From positions 1 to 35,565 of the forward strand of contig JANQKW010000151.1 of NCBI GenBank assembly GCA_028280905.1: DNA of 35,565 nt, in the 5' to 3' direction. The notes beneath the pieces were generated by a model. It had not been told where the DNA came from and did not search any database. It was given only the letters and a program-made list of their open reading frames with translations. Source of the stretch: Porticoccaceae bacterium (GTDB lineage Bacteria > Pseudomonadota > Gammaproteobacteria > Pseudomonadales > Porticoccaceae). Positions 1 to 10,958 of this stretch are shown here, one piece after another. The stretch's first letter is position 1. The number at the start of each line of letters is the position of its first letter. The translations under genes were made by a program, and so were the position numbers.

Positions 1-4
1 GCCA

Positions 5-98
5 TCTGGGAACAGTGTTTGAGACTCGCTGTGAATACGTCCGTGTAAGCTCCGCACCGGCATCCCTGCCGGTGAGGGTCTCAAACACTGTTCCCAGA
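5..98 (-). repeat. R1, structured repeat copy (pair C1, left member)
   Basis: The closing stem is a perfect 21-bp inverted repeat, 5-25 with 78-98. The 52-nt core (26-77) holds hairpin 1 (TAC 36-38, loop GTCCGT 39-44, GTA 45-47) and hairpin 2 (CACCGGC 55-61, loop ATCCCT 62-67, GCCGGTG 68-74). On the minus strand the loops read ACGGAC and AGGGAT, so both contain ANGGA. The copy lies just past the stop codon of the minus-strand hydrolase gene, so it would be in the 3' part of that transcript. No U-tract follows, so it is not a standard intrinsic terminator. Confidence 0.9.
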
Positions 99-223
99 CA
101 GCCACTAACGACGGTGCGACAATTCAGGCAATCTTTCAAACTTAAAATACGATCTGAGCGGCCCTGGATAAAGTTCCCCATCGAGACTTACACAATCACA
201 AGTATCATCAGTACGAGCGGGTG

Positions 224-317
224 TCTAGGGACGCCTTTTGAGACCCTCGTCGACAGGGATGTCGACGCGGAGCGCCCAGGGATGGGTTCACAGCGAGTCT
301 CAAAGGGCGTCCCTAGA
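224..317 (+). repeat. R2, structured repeat copy (pair C1, right member)
   Basis: It is an inverted partner of R1 with the same total length (94 nt). The closing stem is 21 bp, 224-244 with 297-317, with one G-U type difference. Its sequence matches that of R1 only in the eight bases next to the core. The core is 245-296 (52 nt). Hairpin 2 is CGTCGAC, loop AGGGAT (255-260), GTCGACG. Hairpin 1 is CCC, loop AGGGAT (278-283), GGG. The stem bases differ from R1 on both sides of each stem, while the loops keep ANGGA. Outside the pair, GCCATCT (1-7) faces AGATGGC (315-321), an outer inverted repeat. Confidence 0.9.
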
Positions 318-341
318 TGGCCGCGGGATGATGGCACCAGT

Positions 342-1742
342 CTACTCTAACCGTTTGAAGTTATAGTCTTCCATCTGCAAAAAAGTCTCTCCATCCTCCC
401 TGGCAAAAGCAACGCTAGCCCGCGGCTCGCCGGAGAAGCGAAACAACTGCGGGGAAACGGCAATCAGCTTCCGCGTTCGGGTGCCCTGTTTTAGCCACAG
501 ATTTCCCTCTTCCCACAATACCGTTGCAACCGGCAACGGCCTGCCTGGGAACCGCCATGTTACTGACTTATAGTTACCGATAACCCACTCGGCTTGACGC
601 CGTGAGAGATTCACGGGTGCTGGAGGCGTCATTTTGACGGAACCCTCGGCAAGCTGGCGTTGCATAATCCTTTCCAACGCCGACGAGGCACCGGTATTGA
701 AAGCGTTGATGGCAATAAAGTAGCCGCACCCCAGTTGCCTACTGTAACCCAGTTTCGCTAGGTGGCCGTCCGCATCACCGCCGTGACCAAGGAACAAAAC
801 GCCGTCGCGGAATTGGTGGTAAATGCCCAGTGCATAGCCATAATCGAGGCCGGCGCGCGCGCCGAGTGAGGTTTCGAGGGTTTCCATTCGGTCAATACTG
901 CCGGGCGAGAGCCAGCGGCGGCCATCGCTGGTTGTTCCTTTGTTGAGCAGCGCGGAAATCAGTTTCGCCATATCCGGCGCCATTACATTAAGGCCACCCA
1001 GGGGTCGGTAGTGCATTTGCCAATAGGGAATTGGGGTCGCGCCATCGCTGTCATAGCCAGTCGCCAGGTTAGCGACCTGCCTGTACCCGGCGCCGCTAAA
1101 GCCCAGAGGGAGCAATACCTGCTCTTCAACTACCTCCTCGTAAGGCTGGCTCGCGGCCCGCTCGATTACGCGCCCCAACACGCCGGCATTGAGGTTGCTG
1201 TACACAGGGTGTCTACCAGGAGGCCATGCCAGAATGTGTCGATCGGTGAATTCCGCCAGGGAGATTTTAAGCGGCTGGCTGAAAGGGGTTTGCCGGCTGA
1301 ATTCTTCCCCGCTCATATCGGGAAAGCCGGAGGTGTGCTCGAGTAGGTGTTCGACGCGAAGTGGTTCCTGGTAGCTGTTGTGGTAGAGGCCTGTATCTAT
1401 CCAATGATCCACGGGGTCTTGCAGGGCCAGTTTATTGGCCTCCACCAGCCGCAGCACAGCCAGGGCGTTAAAGATTTTGGTAATTGAACCCAGGCGCACG
1501 GGCATATTGGCGTCCATCGGCCGGCCGCTGTCGATGTCGGCCACTCCCAGGGCTCCGCTGGCGACTGTTCCGCGGCGATCCGCTACCAGCCACACGATAC
1601 CTGGAATATGCTGCTGTTGACGCTCCATCGCGAAGCGTTGGTTAATCTCCTGAGCGCTTATATCGCAGTGGCTATTGGTGGCACCGGCCTCGCAGATCGG
1701 TGCCAGTAACATTGAGATAAGTAGTCGTTTGGCAATCAGCAT
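342..1742 (-). CDS. Exported serine beta-lactamase-family hydrolase (class C/esterase-like)
   Basis: The 466-residue protein has the three motifs of the beta-lactamase/penicillin-recognition serine hydrolase fold: SITK (nucleophile S86, K89), YSN (Y181) and HGG (H320). An N-terminal hydrophobic stretch (residues about 5-20) looks like a signal peptide, so a periplasmic location is likely. About 90 residues follow the catalytic domain as a separate C-terminal region, as in many esterase or D-aminopeptidase-like members. The substrate cannot be told from sequence; a true beta-lactamase, a peptidase and an esterase are all possible. The ATG at 1742 is preceded by GGAG. The gene stands alone, transcribed away from the atp operon, and its transcript would run into repeat pair C1. 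Confidence 0.85.
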   Translation of the reverse strand: MLIAKRLLISMLLAPICEAGATNSHCDISAQEINQRFAMERQQQHIPGIVWLVADRRGTVASGALGVADIDSGRPMDANMPVRLGSITKIFNALAVLRLVEANKLALQDPVDHWIDTGLYHNSYQEPLRVEHLLEHTSGFPDMSGEEFSRQTPFSQPLKISLAEFTDRHILAWPPGRHPVYSNLNAGVLGRVIERAASQPYEEVVEEQVLLPLGFSGAGYRQVANLATGYDSDGATPIPYWQMHYRPLGGLNVMAPDMAKLISALLNKGTTSDGRRWLSPGSIDRMETLETSLGARAGLDYGYALGIYHQFRDGVLFLGHGGDADGHLAKLGYSRQLGCGYFIAINAFNTGASSALERIMQRQLAEGSVKMTPPAPVNLSRRQAEWVIGNYKSVTWRFPGRPLPVATVLWEEGNLWLKQGTRTRKLIAVSPQLFRFSGEPRASVAFAREDGETFLQMEDYNFKRLE

Positions 1743-1988
1743 TATCTCCGGGTCCCTGTTGGATCACTTGCGTTTGGACAGCAAGTCTTTAGCCTTGTCC
1801 CGAAATCGACGCGGTTTTCTGCCATTTGAATTCAAATCACGGGGTTGTGCGCAGCCATAATTCTAGGGTCGGATAGCAATAACACTTACTTTAGGTATAT
1901 ACACCTCGATAATTCATTCCTGCCAAGGCATACTACTGCCCGGAATAATTTAGTCTTACTTTTCGGGGTCGGTGGCGGCTGTGGTCGG

Positions 1989-2064
1989 GTAAGGGTTTCG
2001 GAACACGCTGTGAATACGTCCGTGTAAGCTCTGCCCCTGCCGGCGAAGGTTCCGAAACCCTTAC
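1989..2064 (-). repeat. R3, structured repeat copy with 8-nt deletion
   Basis: The closing stem is a perfect 16-bp inverted repeat (1989-2004 with 2049-2064). The core is only 44 nt because the 5' half of hairpin 2 (8 nt) is missing; the 3' half GCCGGCG remains. Hairpin 1 is intact: TAC, loop GTCCGT, GTA, which reads ACGGAC on the minus strand. Arms match those of R7. The copy is a decayed member with one working loop. Confidence 0.85.
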
Positions 2065-2154
2065 ACAACCCCAACCTTCAAATTAACCGCCGTACTGCTT
2101 TTCCGGAAAAAACACCCTGTTAAACAGCAAAGCGGCGGGTTTGAAGAATTGACT

Positions 2155-2246
2155 GGGGAAGTGTCTTTGCGGACCGTCACCCGCAGGGAAGCGGGTGCCG
2201 AGCGTACAGGGATGTATTCACCGCGTGTCTGCAAAGGCACTTCGCC
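2155..2246 (+). repeat. R4, structured repeat copy with exact CsrA consensus hairpin
   Basis: The closing stem is 2155-2174 with 2227-2246; two of its three imperfections are G-U compatible. The 52-nt core (2175-2226) holds hairpin 2 (CACCCGC, loop AGGGAA 2185-2190, GCGGGTG) and hairpin 1 (TAC, loop AGGGAT 2208-2213, GTA). The bases 2204-2215, GTACAGGGATGT, equal the published CsrA SELEX consensus RUACARGGAUGU at every position. The atp promoter lies downstream, so R4 is not in the atp mRNA leader. Confidence 0.9.
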
Positions 2247-2357
2247 AGGCGATTCGCCACCGACTGTGAAAAAGAGCAAAACCGAATCTCGGCATCCTAA
2301 TTTTTCCGCTTAGGGGCGTCGATACAAAATATTTTCGCCGTTAAACAAAAGCTTGAG

Positions 2358-2386
2358 TTGAAGTTACCGGTCGGAGTTCCTATAAT
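2358..2386 (+). promoter_or_regulatory. Predicted sigma70 promoter of the atp operon
   Basis: TTGAAG (2358-2363), a 17-bp spacer and a perfect TATAAT (2381-2386) form a good sigma70 promoter. Transcription would start near 2393, about 60 nt before atpI. This rules out the longest upstream reading frame, which begins inside the -10 box. Confidence 0.75.
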
Positions 2387-2454
2387 TGCGGCCCGCTCTA
2401 GCTAGTGTTGTGCCGGTTAGGGCATTTGCGCGGAAGGAGGGGGTAGCAATAGAA

Positions 2455-2826
2455 ATGGCTACCATAGAAGCGCCGCCGGTTCATCGCATAGCACTTATCC
2501 AGTTAGTTTTTTTACTGGTGCTGGCAGGTTTGTGTCTGCCGTGGGATGTTACGGTCGCCTACTCCGTATTGATTGGCGGAATTGTGCAGATTGGCCCACA
2601 GGCCTATTTCACTCGCTTCGCCTTTCGCTTTGCTGGCGCCAGGCAAGCGCCGCAAATAATGCGTGCTATGTATAAGGGAGAATCAGGAAAGCTATTGCTA
2701 ACCGCAGTGTTGTTTGCCTTGACATTCTTTTTTGTTAAGCCGCTGCATTTGCCCGCCCTGTTTCTCAGCTATAGCGCGATGATTATCATACAGTGGTTCT
2801 TCGCCGCCAAAGCGCTGAACCGCTAA
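2455..2826 (+). CDS. atpI: ATP synthase accessory protein AtpI
   Basis: The 123-residue membrane protein is first in the atp operon. AtpI is an accessory protein thought to help assemble or stabilise the c-ring; it is not part of the finished enzyme. Four hydrophobic segments are visible, with a charged middle loop (RFAGARQAPQIMRAMYKGESGK) that is typical of the family. A strong AGGAGG-type site lies at 2434-2442, a little far (about 12 nt) from the ATG at 2455. An upstream TTG start would overlap the -10 box and is rejected. The length agrees with the usual ~125 residues. Confidence 0.88.
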   Translation: MATIEAPPVHRIALIQLVFLLVLAGLCLPWDVTVAYSVLIGGIVQIGPQAYFTRFAFRFAGARQAPQIMRAMYKGESGKLLLTAVLFALTFFFVKPLHLPALFLSYSAMIIIQWFFAAKALNR

Positions 2827-3723
<897 letters not shown>

Positions 3724-3750
3724 CAACTTCCGTTGATATTTATTACGTAG

Positions 3751-3990
<240 letters not shown>

Positions 3991-4069
3991 TGACAAGCGG
4001 ACTTTCGTCTGTGTTTGCCAGGCTTTTCGATCTGGCGACTGAGTTTAACTCCCCACGCGAGGTGTTGGT

Positions 4070-4540
4070 GTGAATATTAACCTGACCCTAATCGGCCAGC
4101 TGATATCGTTCCTCTTCTTTATCTGGTTCTGCAAAAAGTTTGTCTGGGCCGCGTTGATTGGAATGATGGAAGAGCGCCAGGCGAAAATTGCCGATGGCCT
4201 GGAAGCCGCCGACCGGGCTTCCCGGGATCTTGAGTTGGCCCAGGAAAAGGCCACAGATCAGTTGAAGGTGGCAAAGCAGGAAGCCGCTGCAATCATTGAG
4301 CAGGCCAATAAGCGAGCTAACCAGATTATAGATGAAGCCAAAGAGCAGGCGGTTGTGGAAGGTGACCGATTAAAGGTCGCGGCGCAAGCTGAAATCGACC
4401 AGGAAGTGAATCGGGCAAAAGAAGAACTCCGCAAGAAAGTGGCGGTACTGGCGTTGCAAGGCGCCGAGAAAGTTCTGGAAGCCAATATCGACGAAAATGC
4501 CAACCGCGCATTGGTCGATAACCTGGCTGCTCAACTCTAA
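4070..4540 (+). CDS. atpF: ATP synthase Fo subunit b
   Basis: The 156-residue peripheral stalk subunit has one N-terminal membrane helix (residues about 4-25) and then a long charged coiled coil, as expected. It holds the F1 alpha/beta ring still against the rotor. It starts with GTG at 4070, with a weak AGGTG upstream. It is followed by atpH after 11 nt. The unusual start and weak site may moderate its yield relative to subunit c, which is a plausible inference only. Confidence 0.96.
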   Translation: MNINLTLIGQLISFLFFIWFCKKFVWAALIGMMEERQAKIADGLEAADRASRDLELAQEKATDQLKVAKQEAAAIIEQANKRANQIIDEAKEQAVVEGDRLKVAAQAEIDQEVNRAKEELRKKVAVLALQGAEKVLEANIDENANRALVDNLAAQL

Positions 4541-4551
4541 GGGGTTTTTCG

Positions 4552-5088
4552 ATGGCAGAATTGAGCACGTTGGCACGCCCCTACGCCAAGGCCGTTTTCG
4601 AGTACGCCGCGTCTACCGCTCAGCTCGATGATTGGTACAACGCATTGGCGGCCGCCGCATCGGTGACTCGGCAGGAGAACGTTGTTGCCCTGCTTCGTTC
4701 ACCCAGCTACACCCCGATTGAGCAAGCGGCCAAGCTGATTGATATCTGTGGCGAACAGCTGAACGCGCAACAGCAGAACTTTATCCGCATCCTGGCTGAA
4801 AATCGACGGTTGCCGCTGCTGACGGAGATCTTGCAGCAGTTCCAGATACTCAAGGCCAATCAGGAAAAAACCGTAGAAGTTGAATTGATAGCAGCCAGCG
4901 AGATTACGCCGGAGCAACAAGACAAACTGGCCAAGGCTCTCAGCGCCAAACTGGAGCGTGAAGTCAGTATGCAGGTATCGCTAGACAAGAGCCTGCTGGG
5001 AGGTGCGGTTGTCCGCGCCGGGGATACCGTTATCGACGGGTCCATTCGAGGTCGGCTAACCAAACTTGCCGAAGCACTAAATTCCTAG
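4552..5088 (+). CDS. atpH: ATP synthase F1 subunit delta
   Basis: The 178-residue delta subunit joins the peripheral stalk to the top of F1. The N-terminal helical bundle begins [15 protein letters not shown], a family hallmark. The C-terminal part carries [20 protein letters not shown], also diagnostic. The ATG is preceded by AAGGGG. The gene lies tightly between atpF and atpA. Confidence 0.96.
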   Translation: MAELSTLARPYAKAVFEYAASTAQLDDWYNALAAAASVTRQENVVALLRSPSYTPIEQAAKLIDICGEQLNAQQQNFIRILAENRRLPLLTEILQQFQILKANQEKTVEVELIAASEITPEQQDKLAKALSAKLEREVSMQVSLDKSLLGGAVVRAGDTVIDGSIRGRLTKLAEALNS

Positions 5089-5104
5089 GATTGAGGAACA
5101 GAGC

Positions 5105-6649
5105 ATGCAGCAACTGAATCCATCCGAAATCAGTGAGATTATCAAACAACGTATCGATAGTCTGGATGTGTCCACTGAAGCGCAGAACGAAGGCACTATC
5201 GTGTCGGTTTCTGACGGTATTATTCGTATCCACGGTCTGGCCGATGTGATGTACGGTGAGATGATTGAATTTGACGGCGGCGTCTATGGTATGGCGCTCA
5301 ACCTGGAGCGCGACTCCGTCGGCGCCGTGGTGTTGGGCGATTACCAGACGCTTGCCGAAGGCCAGAAGGCGCGCTGTACCGGCCGCATCCTCGAGGTGCC
5401 GGTAGGCCCGGAGTTGGAGGGTCGTGTGGTGGACGCGCTGGGCAACCCTATCGACGGCAAAGGCCCCATTAACGCCGCGATGACCGATGCGATCGAGAAA
5501 GTCGCGCCGGGTGTAATCGCCCGCCAATCAGTTGACCAGCCGGTACAGATCGGCCTTAAAGCCATCGACTCCATGGTGCCCATCGGCCGAGGGCAACGGG
5601 AACTGATTATCGGCGACCGCCAGATCGGCAAAACCGCCATTGCCGTTGACGCCATCATCAACCAGAAGGGCACTGGCATTAAATGTATCTATGTGGCGAT
5701 CGGCCAGAAGGCCTCTTCGGTTGCAGCGGTAGTGCGCAAGCTCGAAGAACACGGCGCGATGGAGCATACGGTTGTGGTTGCCGCCACCGCTTCGGACCCT
5801 GCTTCTATGCAATACTTGGCGGCCTTTTCGGGCTGCACCATGGGCGAGTACTACCGCGATCGCGGCCAAGATGCCCTGATTATCTACGACGATTTAACTA
5901 AACAGGCATGGGCCTACCGCCAAATCTCCCTGTTGCTGCGCCGTCCGCCAGGACGTGAAGCCTATCCCGGCGACGTGTTTTACCTGCACTCCCGCCTTTT
6001 GGAAAGGGCCGCGCGAGTCAATGCCGACTATGTGGAGAAGTTCACCAACGGTGAGATTACCGGCCAGACCGGATCCCTGACCGCATTGCCGGTTATTGAA
6101 ACCCAGGCGGGTGACGTTTCCGCCTTCGTACCCACCAACGTGATTTCCATTACCGACGGCCAGATCTTCCTGGAAGCCGATATGTTTAACGCCGGTATCC
6201 GACCCGCGATGAACGCGGGTATATCTGTGTCCCGGGTTGGTGGCGCCGCGCAAACCAAGGTCATGAAAAAGCTGTCCGGAGGCATTCGGACGGCGCTTGC
6301 CCAGTATCGCGAGTTGGCGGCGTTCTCGCAGTTTGCCTCGGACTTGGATGAAGCCACCAAATCCCAGTTGGACCATGGTGAACGGGTGACCGAGTTGATG
6401 AAGCAGAAGCAGTATTCGCCGCTTTCCATCGCGGAAATGGGTGTGGTTCTGTACGCTGTCGACCAGGGTTACCTAAAGGAAATCGACGTCGCCAAAGTGG
6501 GTGATTTTGAGGCAGCCCTGCTTTCCTATATGAAAGGGGAGCATGCCGAGTTGATGAATCAGATTGTCGAGACAGGCAACTACGACGACGATATCGAGGC
6601 GAGCATTAAGGCGGCGCTGGACAAGTTTGTCAGTACCCAAACCTGGTAA
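5105..6649 (+). CDS. atpA: ATP synthase F1 subunit alpha
   Basis: The 514-residue product forms the non-catalytic nucleotide-binding half of the F1 hexamer. The P-loop is GDRQIGKT (170-177). The SVSRVGG segment carries the arginine finger that completes the catalytic site of subunit beta. Length and domain order (beta barrel, nucleotide-binding, C-terminal helical) are normal. A GAGGA site precedes the ATG at 5105. It is 16 nt after atpH. Confidence 0.98.
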   Translation: MQQLNPSEISEIIKQRIDSLDVSTEAQNEGTIVSVSDGIIRIHGLADVMYGEMIEFDGGVYGMALNLERDSVGAVVLGDYQTLAEGQKARCTGRILEVPVGPELEGRVVDALGNPIDGKGPINAAMTDAIEKVAPGVIARQSVDQPVQIGLKAIDSMVPIGRGQRELIIGDRQIGKTAIAVDAIINQKGTGIKCIYVAIGQKASSVAAVVRKLEEHGAMEHTVVVAATASDPASMQYLAAFSGCTMGEYYRDRGQDALIIYDDLTKQAWAYRQISLLLRRPPGREAYPGDVFYLHSRLLERAARVNADYVEKFTNGEITGQTGSLTALPVIETQAGDVSAFVPTNVISITDGQIFLEADMFNAGIRPAMNAGISVSRVGGAAQTKVMKKLSGGIRTALAQYRELAAFSQFASDLDEATKSQLDHGERVTELMKQKQYSPLSIAEMGVVLYAVDQGYLKEIDVAKVGDFEAALLSYMKGEHAELMNQIVETGNYDDDIEASIKAALDKFVSTQTW

Positions 6650-6696
6650 GGACAGTGGCGACGGAATTAATTCTGTCCCGGTTTAGAGACTAAGTT

Positions 6697-7557
6697 ATGG
6701 CAGTCGGTAAAGAAGTCAGAACTAAAATAGCCAGCATTGGCAGTACCCAAAAAATTACCAGCGCGATGGAAATGGTCGCAGCCAGTAAGATGCGTCGCGC
6801 CCAGGAAAGAATGTCGGTCGGCAAACCCTACGCGACGAATATACGTGCGGTGGTCAGCCATATCGCTAACGCTGTTTCGGAATATCGCCACCAATATCTC
6901 ACAGAGCGCGAGATCAATCGGGTTGGTTACATCATTATTTCAAGTGACCGCGGCCTGTGCGGTGGTCTGAATATCAACCTGTTTAAAGAGGCGATAAATT
7001 CCATGAAAACCTGGCACGACAAGGGTATCGAAGTCGATATTTGTCTGATCGGTGCCAAGGCGGTGGCATTTTTTGCCAGTGTGGGGGGTAACGTTGTCGC
7101 CAGCAAACGCGATTTGGGCGACGAGCCCGAGGCCAACGAGCTGATCGGTACGGTCAAGGTGATGCTGGACGCCTACGACGAGGGCAAGATTGACCGGCTG
7201 TTTGTCGTCAACAACGAATTCGTCAACACCATGACTCAGGTTCCGACGGTGGCGCAACTACTGCCGTTGGTCCCGGACCCGGATGAAAAATTTAAGCATC
7301 ACTGGGACTATATTTACGAGCCGGATGCCAAGGAACTGCTGGACGGCCTGTTGGTGCGTTATGTGGAGTCACAGGTGTTTCAGGGCGTTGTGGAAAACAA
7401 AGCCTGTGAGCAGGCCGCGCGCATGATAGCCATGAAGAATGCCACGGACAACGCCGGTGAGCTGATCAAGGAACTGCAGCTGATTTACAACAAGGCCCGC
7501 CAGGCGGCGATTACCCAGGAATTGTCAGAAATTGTTGGCGGTGCTGCAGCGGTCTAG
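6697..7557 (+). CDS. atpG: ATP synthase F1 subunit gamma
   Basis: The 286-residue rotor shaft turns inside the alpha3beta3 ring. The N-terminal helix carries [30 protein letters not shown], and the C-terminal helix [35 protein letters not shown]; these two pack as the central coiled coil. The gap to atpA is 47 nt. The Shine-Dalgarno site is weak (TTAGAGACTAAG). Confidence 0.97.
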   Translation: MAVGKEVRTKIASIGSTQKITSAMEMVAASKMRRAQERMSVGKPYATNIRAVVSHIANAVSEYRHQYLTEREINRVGYIIISSDRGLCGGLNINLFKEAINSMKTWHDKGIEVDICLIGAKAVAFFASVGGNVVASKRDLGDEPEANELIGTVKVMLDAYDEGKIDRLFVVNNEFVNTMTQVPTVAQLLPLVPDPDEKFKHHWDYIYEPDAKELLDGLLVRYVESQVFQGVVENKACEQAARMIAMKNATDNAGELIKELQLIYNKARQAAITQELSEIVGGAAAV

Positions 7558-7614
7558 TCAGGCGGTTTAATCAATTGCCGCGGTGGTTTAGTGTTAATTC
7601 GACGGCGGATTTAA

Positions 7615-9024
<1,410 letters not shown>

Positions 9025-9053
9025 GCGACGGTTGAGCAGATAGGATCTAAAAT

Positions 9054-9479
9054 ATGTCTATGACGATTCATTGTGACATAGTCAGCGCAGACCAGTCGTT
9101 GTTTTCCGGGTTAGTGGAAATGATAGTCGCAACCGGTTCGCAGGGCGAGTTGGGCATTACCTATGGACACGCGCCGCTGCTGACGGATTTGAAACCCGGG
9201 CCGGTGCGTATCACCAAGCAGGACGGCGAGGAAGAGATTTACTACCTCTCCGGAGGATACCTGGAAGTGCAGCCCCACGTGATTACCATTATGGCCGACA
9301 CCGCGATCCGCGCGGATGATATAGACGAAGCGGCGGCCGAGGAAGCAAGAAAACAGGCCGAGCACGGTCTGGCGAACCAGAGCGGTGAACTCGATTACTC
9401 CAGGGCCGCCTCGCAACTGGCTGAAGCTGCGGCACAATTGCAGACTATCGAGCAGTTGCGTAAGAAAATGCGCAAATAG
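9054..9479 (+). CDS. atpC: ATP synthase F1 subunit epsilon
   Basis: The 141-residue epsilon subunit links gamma to the c-ring and restrains ATP hydrolysis. The N-terminal beta sandwich (residues 1-88) includes [23 protein letters not shown]. The C-terminal two-helix region is alanine and glutamine rich and ends QLRKKMRK. It is the last gene of the operon and a terminator follows within 20 nt. Confidence 0.96.
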   Translation: MSMTIHCDIVSADQSLFSGLVEMIVATGSQGELGITYGHAPLLTDLKPGPVRITKQDGEEEIYYLSGGYLEVQPHVITIMADTAIRADDIDEAAAEEARKQAEHGLANQSGELDYSRAASQLAEAAAQLQTIEQLRKKMRK

Positions 9480-9495
9480 GGTTTCAAGTTGAATG

Positions 9496-9526
9496 GAAAA
9501 AGGGTGGCATAGCCACCCTTTTTTTA
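9496..9526 (+). terminator. Rho-independent terminator of the atp operon
   Basis: AAAGGGTGGC, loop ATA and GCCACCCTTT form a 10-bp stem followed by a run of T. It separates the atp operon from glmU. The A-tract on its left side means it could also act on the other strand. Confidence 0.93.
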
Positions 9527-9576
9527 TGTTTAATAGCAAACAACTTATCTATTATCCCCTGATCAGAGAGGAAGGA

Positions 9577-10944
9577 ATGACCACAGACATTGTTATTCTT
9601 GCTGCCGGGCAAGGCACCAGGATGAAGTCTGCATTGCCTAAAGTGCTGCACAAGCTCGGCGGGAAACCACTGCTTCAACATGTCGTCGACACCGCCCGCT
9701 GTATTGCCGACGCAAAGATTGTCGTGGTTGCGGGACACGGTATAGAACGTGTCGAAGAAGCCGTTTGCGGAAACGACATTACCTATGTCCAACAGGCGCA
9801 GCAATTGGGAACCGCCCATGCGGTGTTACAGGCAGCGCCCCACCTTCAGGATCGCGGCAAGACGCTGGTCCTCTATGGCGACGTGCCGCTTATCAGGCGG
9901 CAGACACTGGTTTCACTGCTCGAAGCGGTGGAGGAGAACAGCCTAGGGTTGCTGACGGTTGACCTGCCCGACCCTTTCGGATACGGGCGAATCATAAGAA
10001 ATGCTCAAGGCCAGGCAGAGGCGATTGTCGAGCAAAAAGACGCCAGTTCTGAGCAGCAACGGATAACAGAGGTCAACACTGGTGTGCTAGCGGTCAATAC
10101 TGAACAGCTTAGGAACTGGTTGCCCGGCATCGAAAACCAAAACGCCCAACGGGAGTACTATCTCACCGACTTGATAGCGATTGCCCACCGCGCCGACGTT
10201 TCGATCGAAACGCGACAACCGGTTGACTCGGAGGAAGTTCAGGGTATAAACGACCGGTTGCAATTAGCTGAGCTGGAAAGGTACTTCCAGTATCAAACTG
10301 CCGTCTCTCTGATGAAGCAGGGGGTCACCCTGGCCGATCCGCGACGCTTTGATTGCCGCGGCGCACTGCAGGCGGGGAGTGACACGGTCATCGATGTGAA
10401 TTGCGTTTTCGAAGGCAAGGTGCAGTTGGGGAACAATGTCACAATTGGGGCAAATACTCTTATAAAAGACTGCCAGATAGCCGATAATGTGGAAATCAAA
10501 CCCAATTCTTTGATAGAAGAAGCAACTATTGGTGACAACGCCGTGATAGGTCCTTTTGCCCGGATACGCCCCGGAACCGTATTGGCGAACAATACCAAAG
10601 TGGGTAACTTTGTTGAAACCAAAAAGGCGGTAGTCGGCGAGGGCAGCAAAATTAACCACCTCAGCTATGTGGGCGACGCGACTCTGGGCAGCAACGTCAA
10701 TGTTGGTGCGGGCACCATTACCTGTAACTACGACGGTGTAAACAAGCACCATACTGAAATCGAGGACGACGCTTTTATTGGTTCCAACACAGCGCTTGTG
10801 GCGCCGGTAAAAGTGGGTAAAGGCGCTACGGTAGGTGCCGGGTCCGCCATCAGCAAGAACGTTAAAGATAACGAATTGGCGTTAACACGAAGCAAACAAA
10901 CCAGTGTGCCGGGTTGGCAGAGGCCCGAAAAAAACAACCGTTAG
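9577..10944 (+). CDS. glmU: Bifunctional GlcN-1-P acetyltransferase / GlcNAc-1-P uridylyltransferase
   Basis: The enzyme acetylates glucosamine-1-phosphate and couples it to UTP, giving UDP-GlcNAc for peptidoglycan and lipopolysaccharide. The N-terminal pyrophosphorylase motif GQGTRMKSALPKVLHKL starts at residue 11. The C-terminal half is a left-handed beta helix with hexapeptide repeats and the acetyltransferase segment RPGTVLANNTKVGNFVE. The start is ATG 9577 behind AGAGGAAGGA, giving 455 residues (E. coli 456). A longer frame would begin inside the atp terminator and is rejected. glmS follows after 14 nt. Confidence 0.97.
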   Translation: MTTDIVILAAGQGTRMKSALPKVLHKLGGKPLLQHVVDTARCIADAKIVVVAGHGIERVEEAVCGNDITYVQQAQQLGTAHAVLQAAPHLQDRGKTLVLYGDVPLIRRQTLVSLLEAVEENSLGLLTVDLPDPFGYGRIIRNAQGQAEAIVEQKDASSEQQRITEVNTGVLAVNTEQLRNWLPGIENQNAQREYYLTDLIAIAHRADVSIETRQPVDSEEVQGINDRLQLAELERYFQYQTAVSLMKQGVTLADPRRFDCRGALQAGSDTVIDVNCVFEGKVQLGNNVTIGANTLIKDCQIADNVEIKPNSLIEEATIGDNAVIGPFARIRPGTVLANNTKVGNFVETKKAVVGEGSKINHLSYVGDATLGSNVNVGAGTITCNYDGVNKHHTEIEDDAFIGSNTALVAPVKVGKGATVGAGSAISKNVKDNELALTRSKQTSVPGWQRPEKNNR

Positions 10945-10958
10945 GACATATATAAGCC

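Larger units (their letters stand above)
1959..2274. repeat. C2, composite fold-back element (R3 + spacer + R4)
   Basis: The outer inverted repeat is CTTTTC...GTCGGTGGCG (1959-1977) with CGCCACCGAC...GAAAAAG (2255-2274). Inside are R3 and R4 in opposite orientation and a structured spacer (2065-2154). The spacer has its own stem, CTTCAAA (2076-2082) with TTTGAAG (2140-2146) and CCGCC (2087-2091) with GGCGG (2134-2138). That stem encloses the hairpins TTTTCCGGAAAA (2099-2110) and CTGT-TAA-ACAG (2117-2127). C4 and the partial C5 share the same outer ends, spacer type and arm types, so these three are one subfamily. Confidence 0.85.
1743..2357. other. Long intergenic region between hydrolase and atp operon
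   Basis: This gap of about 615 bp contains no convincing gene. Short reading frames here are built from the repeats and lack ribosome sites. Its content is repeat pair C2 (1959-2274) with copies R3 and R4. The stretch 1743-1958 should hold the minus-strand promoter of the hydrolase gene, but I cannot place it with confidence. A weak hairpin CCTAA/TTAGG lies near 2298-2316. Confidence 0.6.

Noticed and set aside
5-317. R repeats as ordinary rho-independent terminators
   Set aside because: The stems are long and GC-rich, but no T-run follows on either strand, and some copies lie between divergent genes where no terminator is needed.
1011-1346. Reading frames on the opposite strand of known genes, here and throughout
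   Set aside because: They are shadows of genes with clear protein families and have no ribosome sites or recognisable products.
1989-2246. R repeats as integron attC sites or REP/BIME elements
   Set aside because: attC sites need conserved RYYYAAC/GTTRRRY ends and gene cassettes with an integrase, which are absent. REP elements have a conserved GTAG next to one short hairpin; these copies have a three-stem layout with two equal loops.
5612-5638. AtpA P-loop GDRQIGKT with Ile where E. coli has Thr
   Set aside because: The position is free in the GxxxxGK[ST] motif, and I recall the same residue in other gammaproteobacterial alpha subunits, so it is probably normal variation.
9493-9576. 28-residue N-terminal extension of GlmU
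   Set aside because: It would start in the atp terminator; ATG 9577 has a strong ribosome site and gives the family length.
10945-10958. glmS ribozyme or other leader in front of glmS
   Set aside because: Only 14 nt separate glmU and glmS, which cannot hold such a structure.
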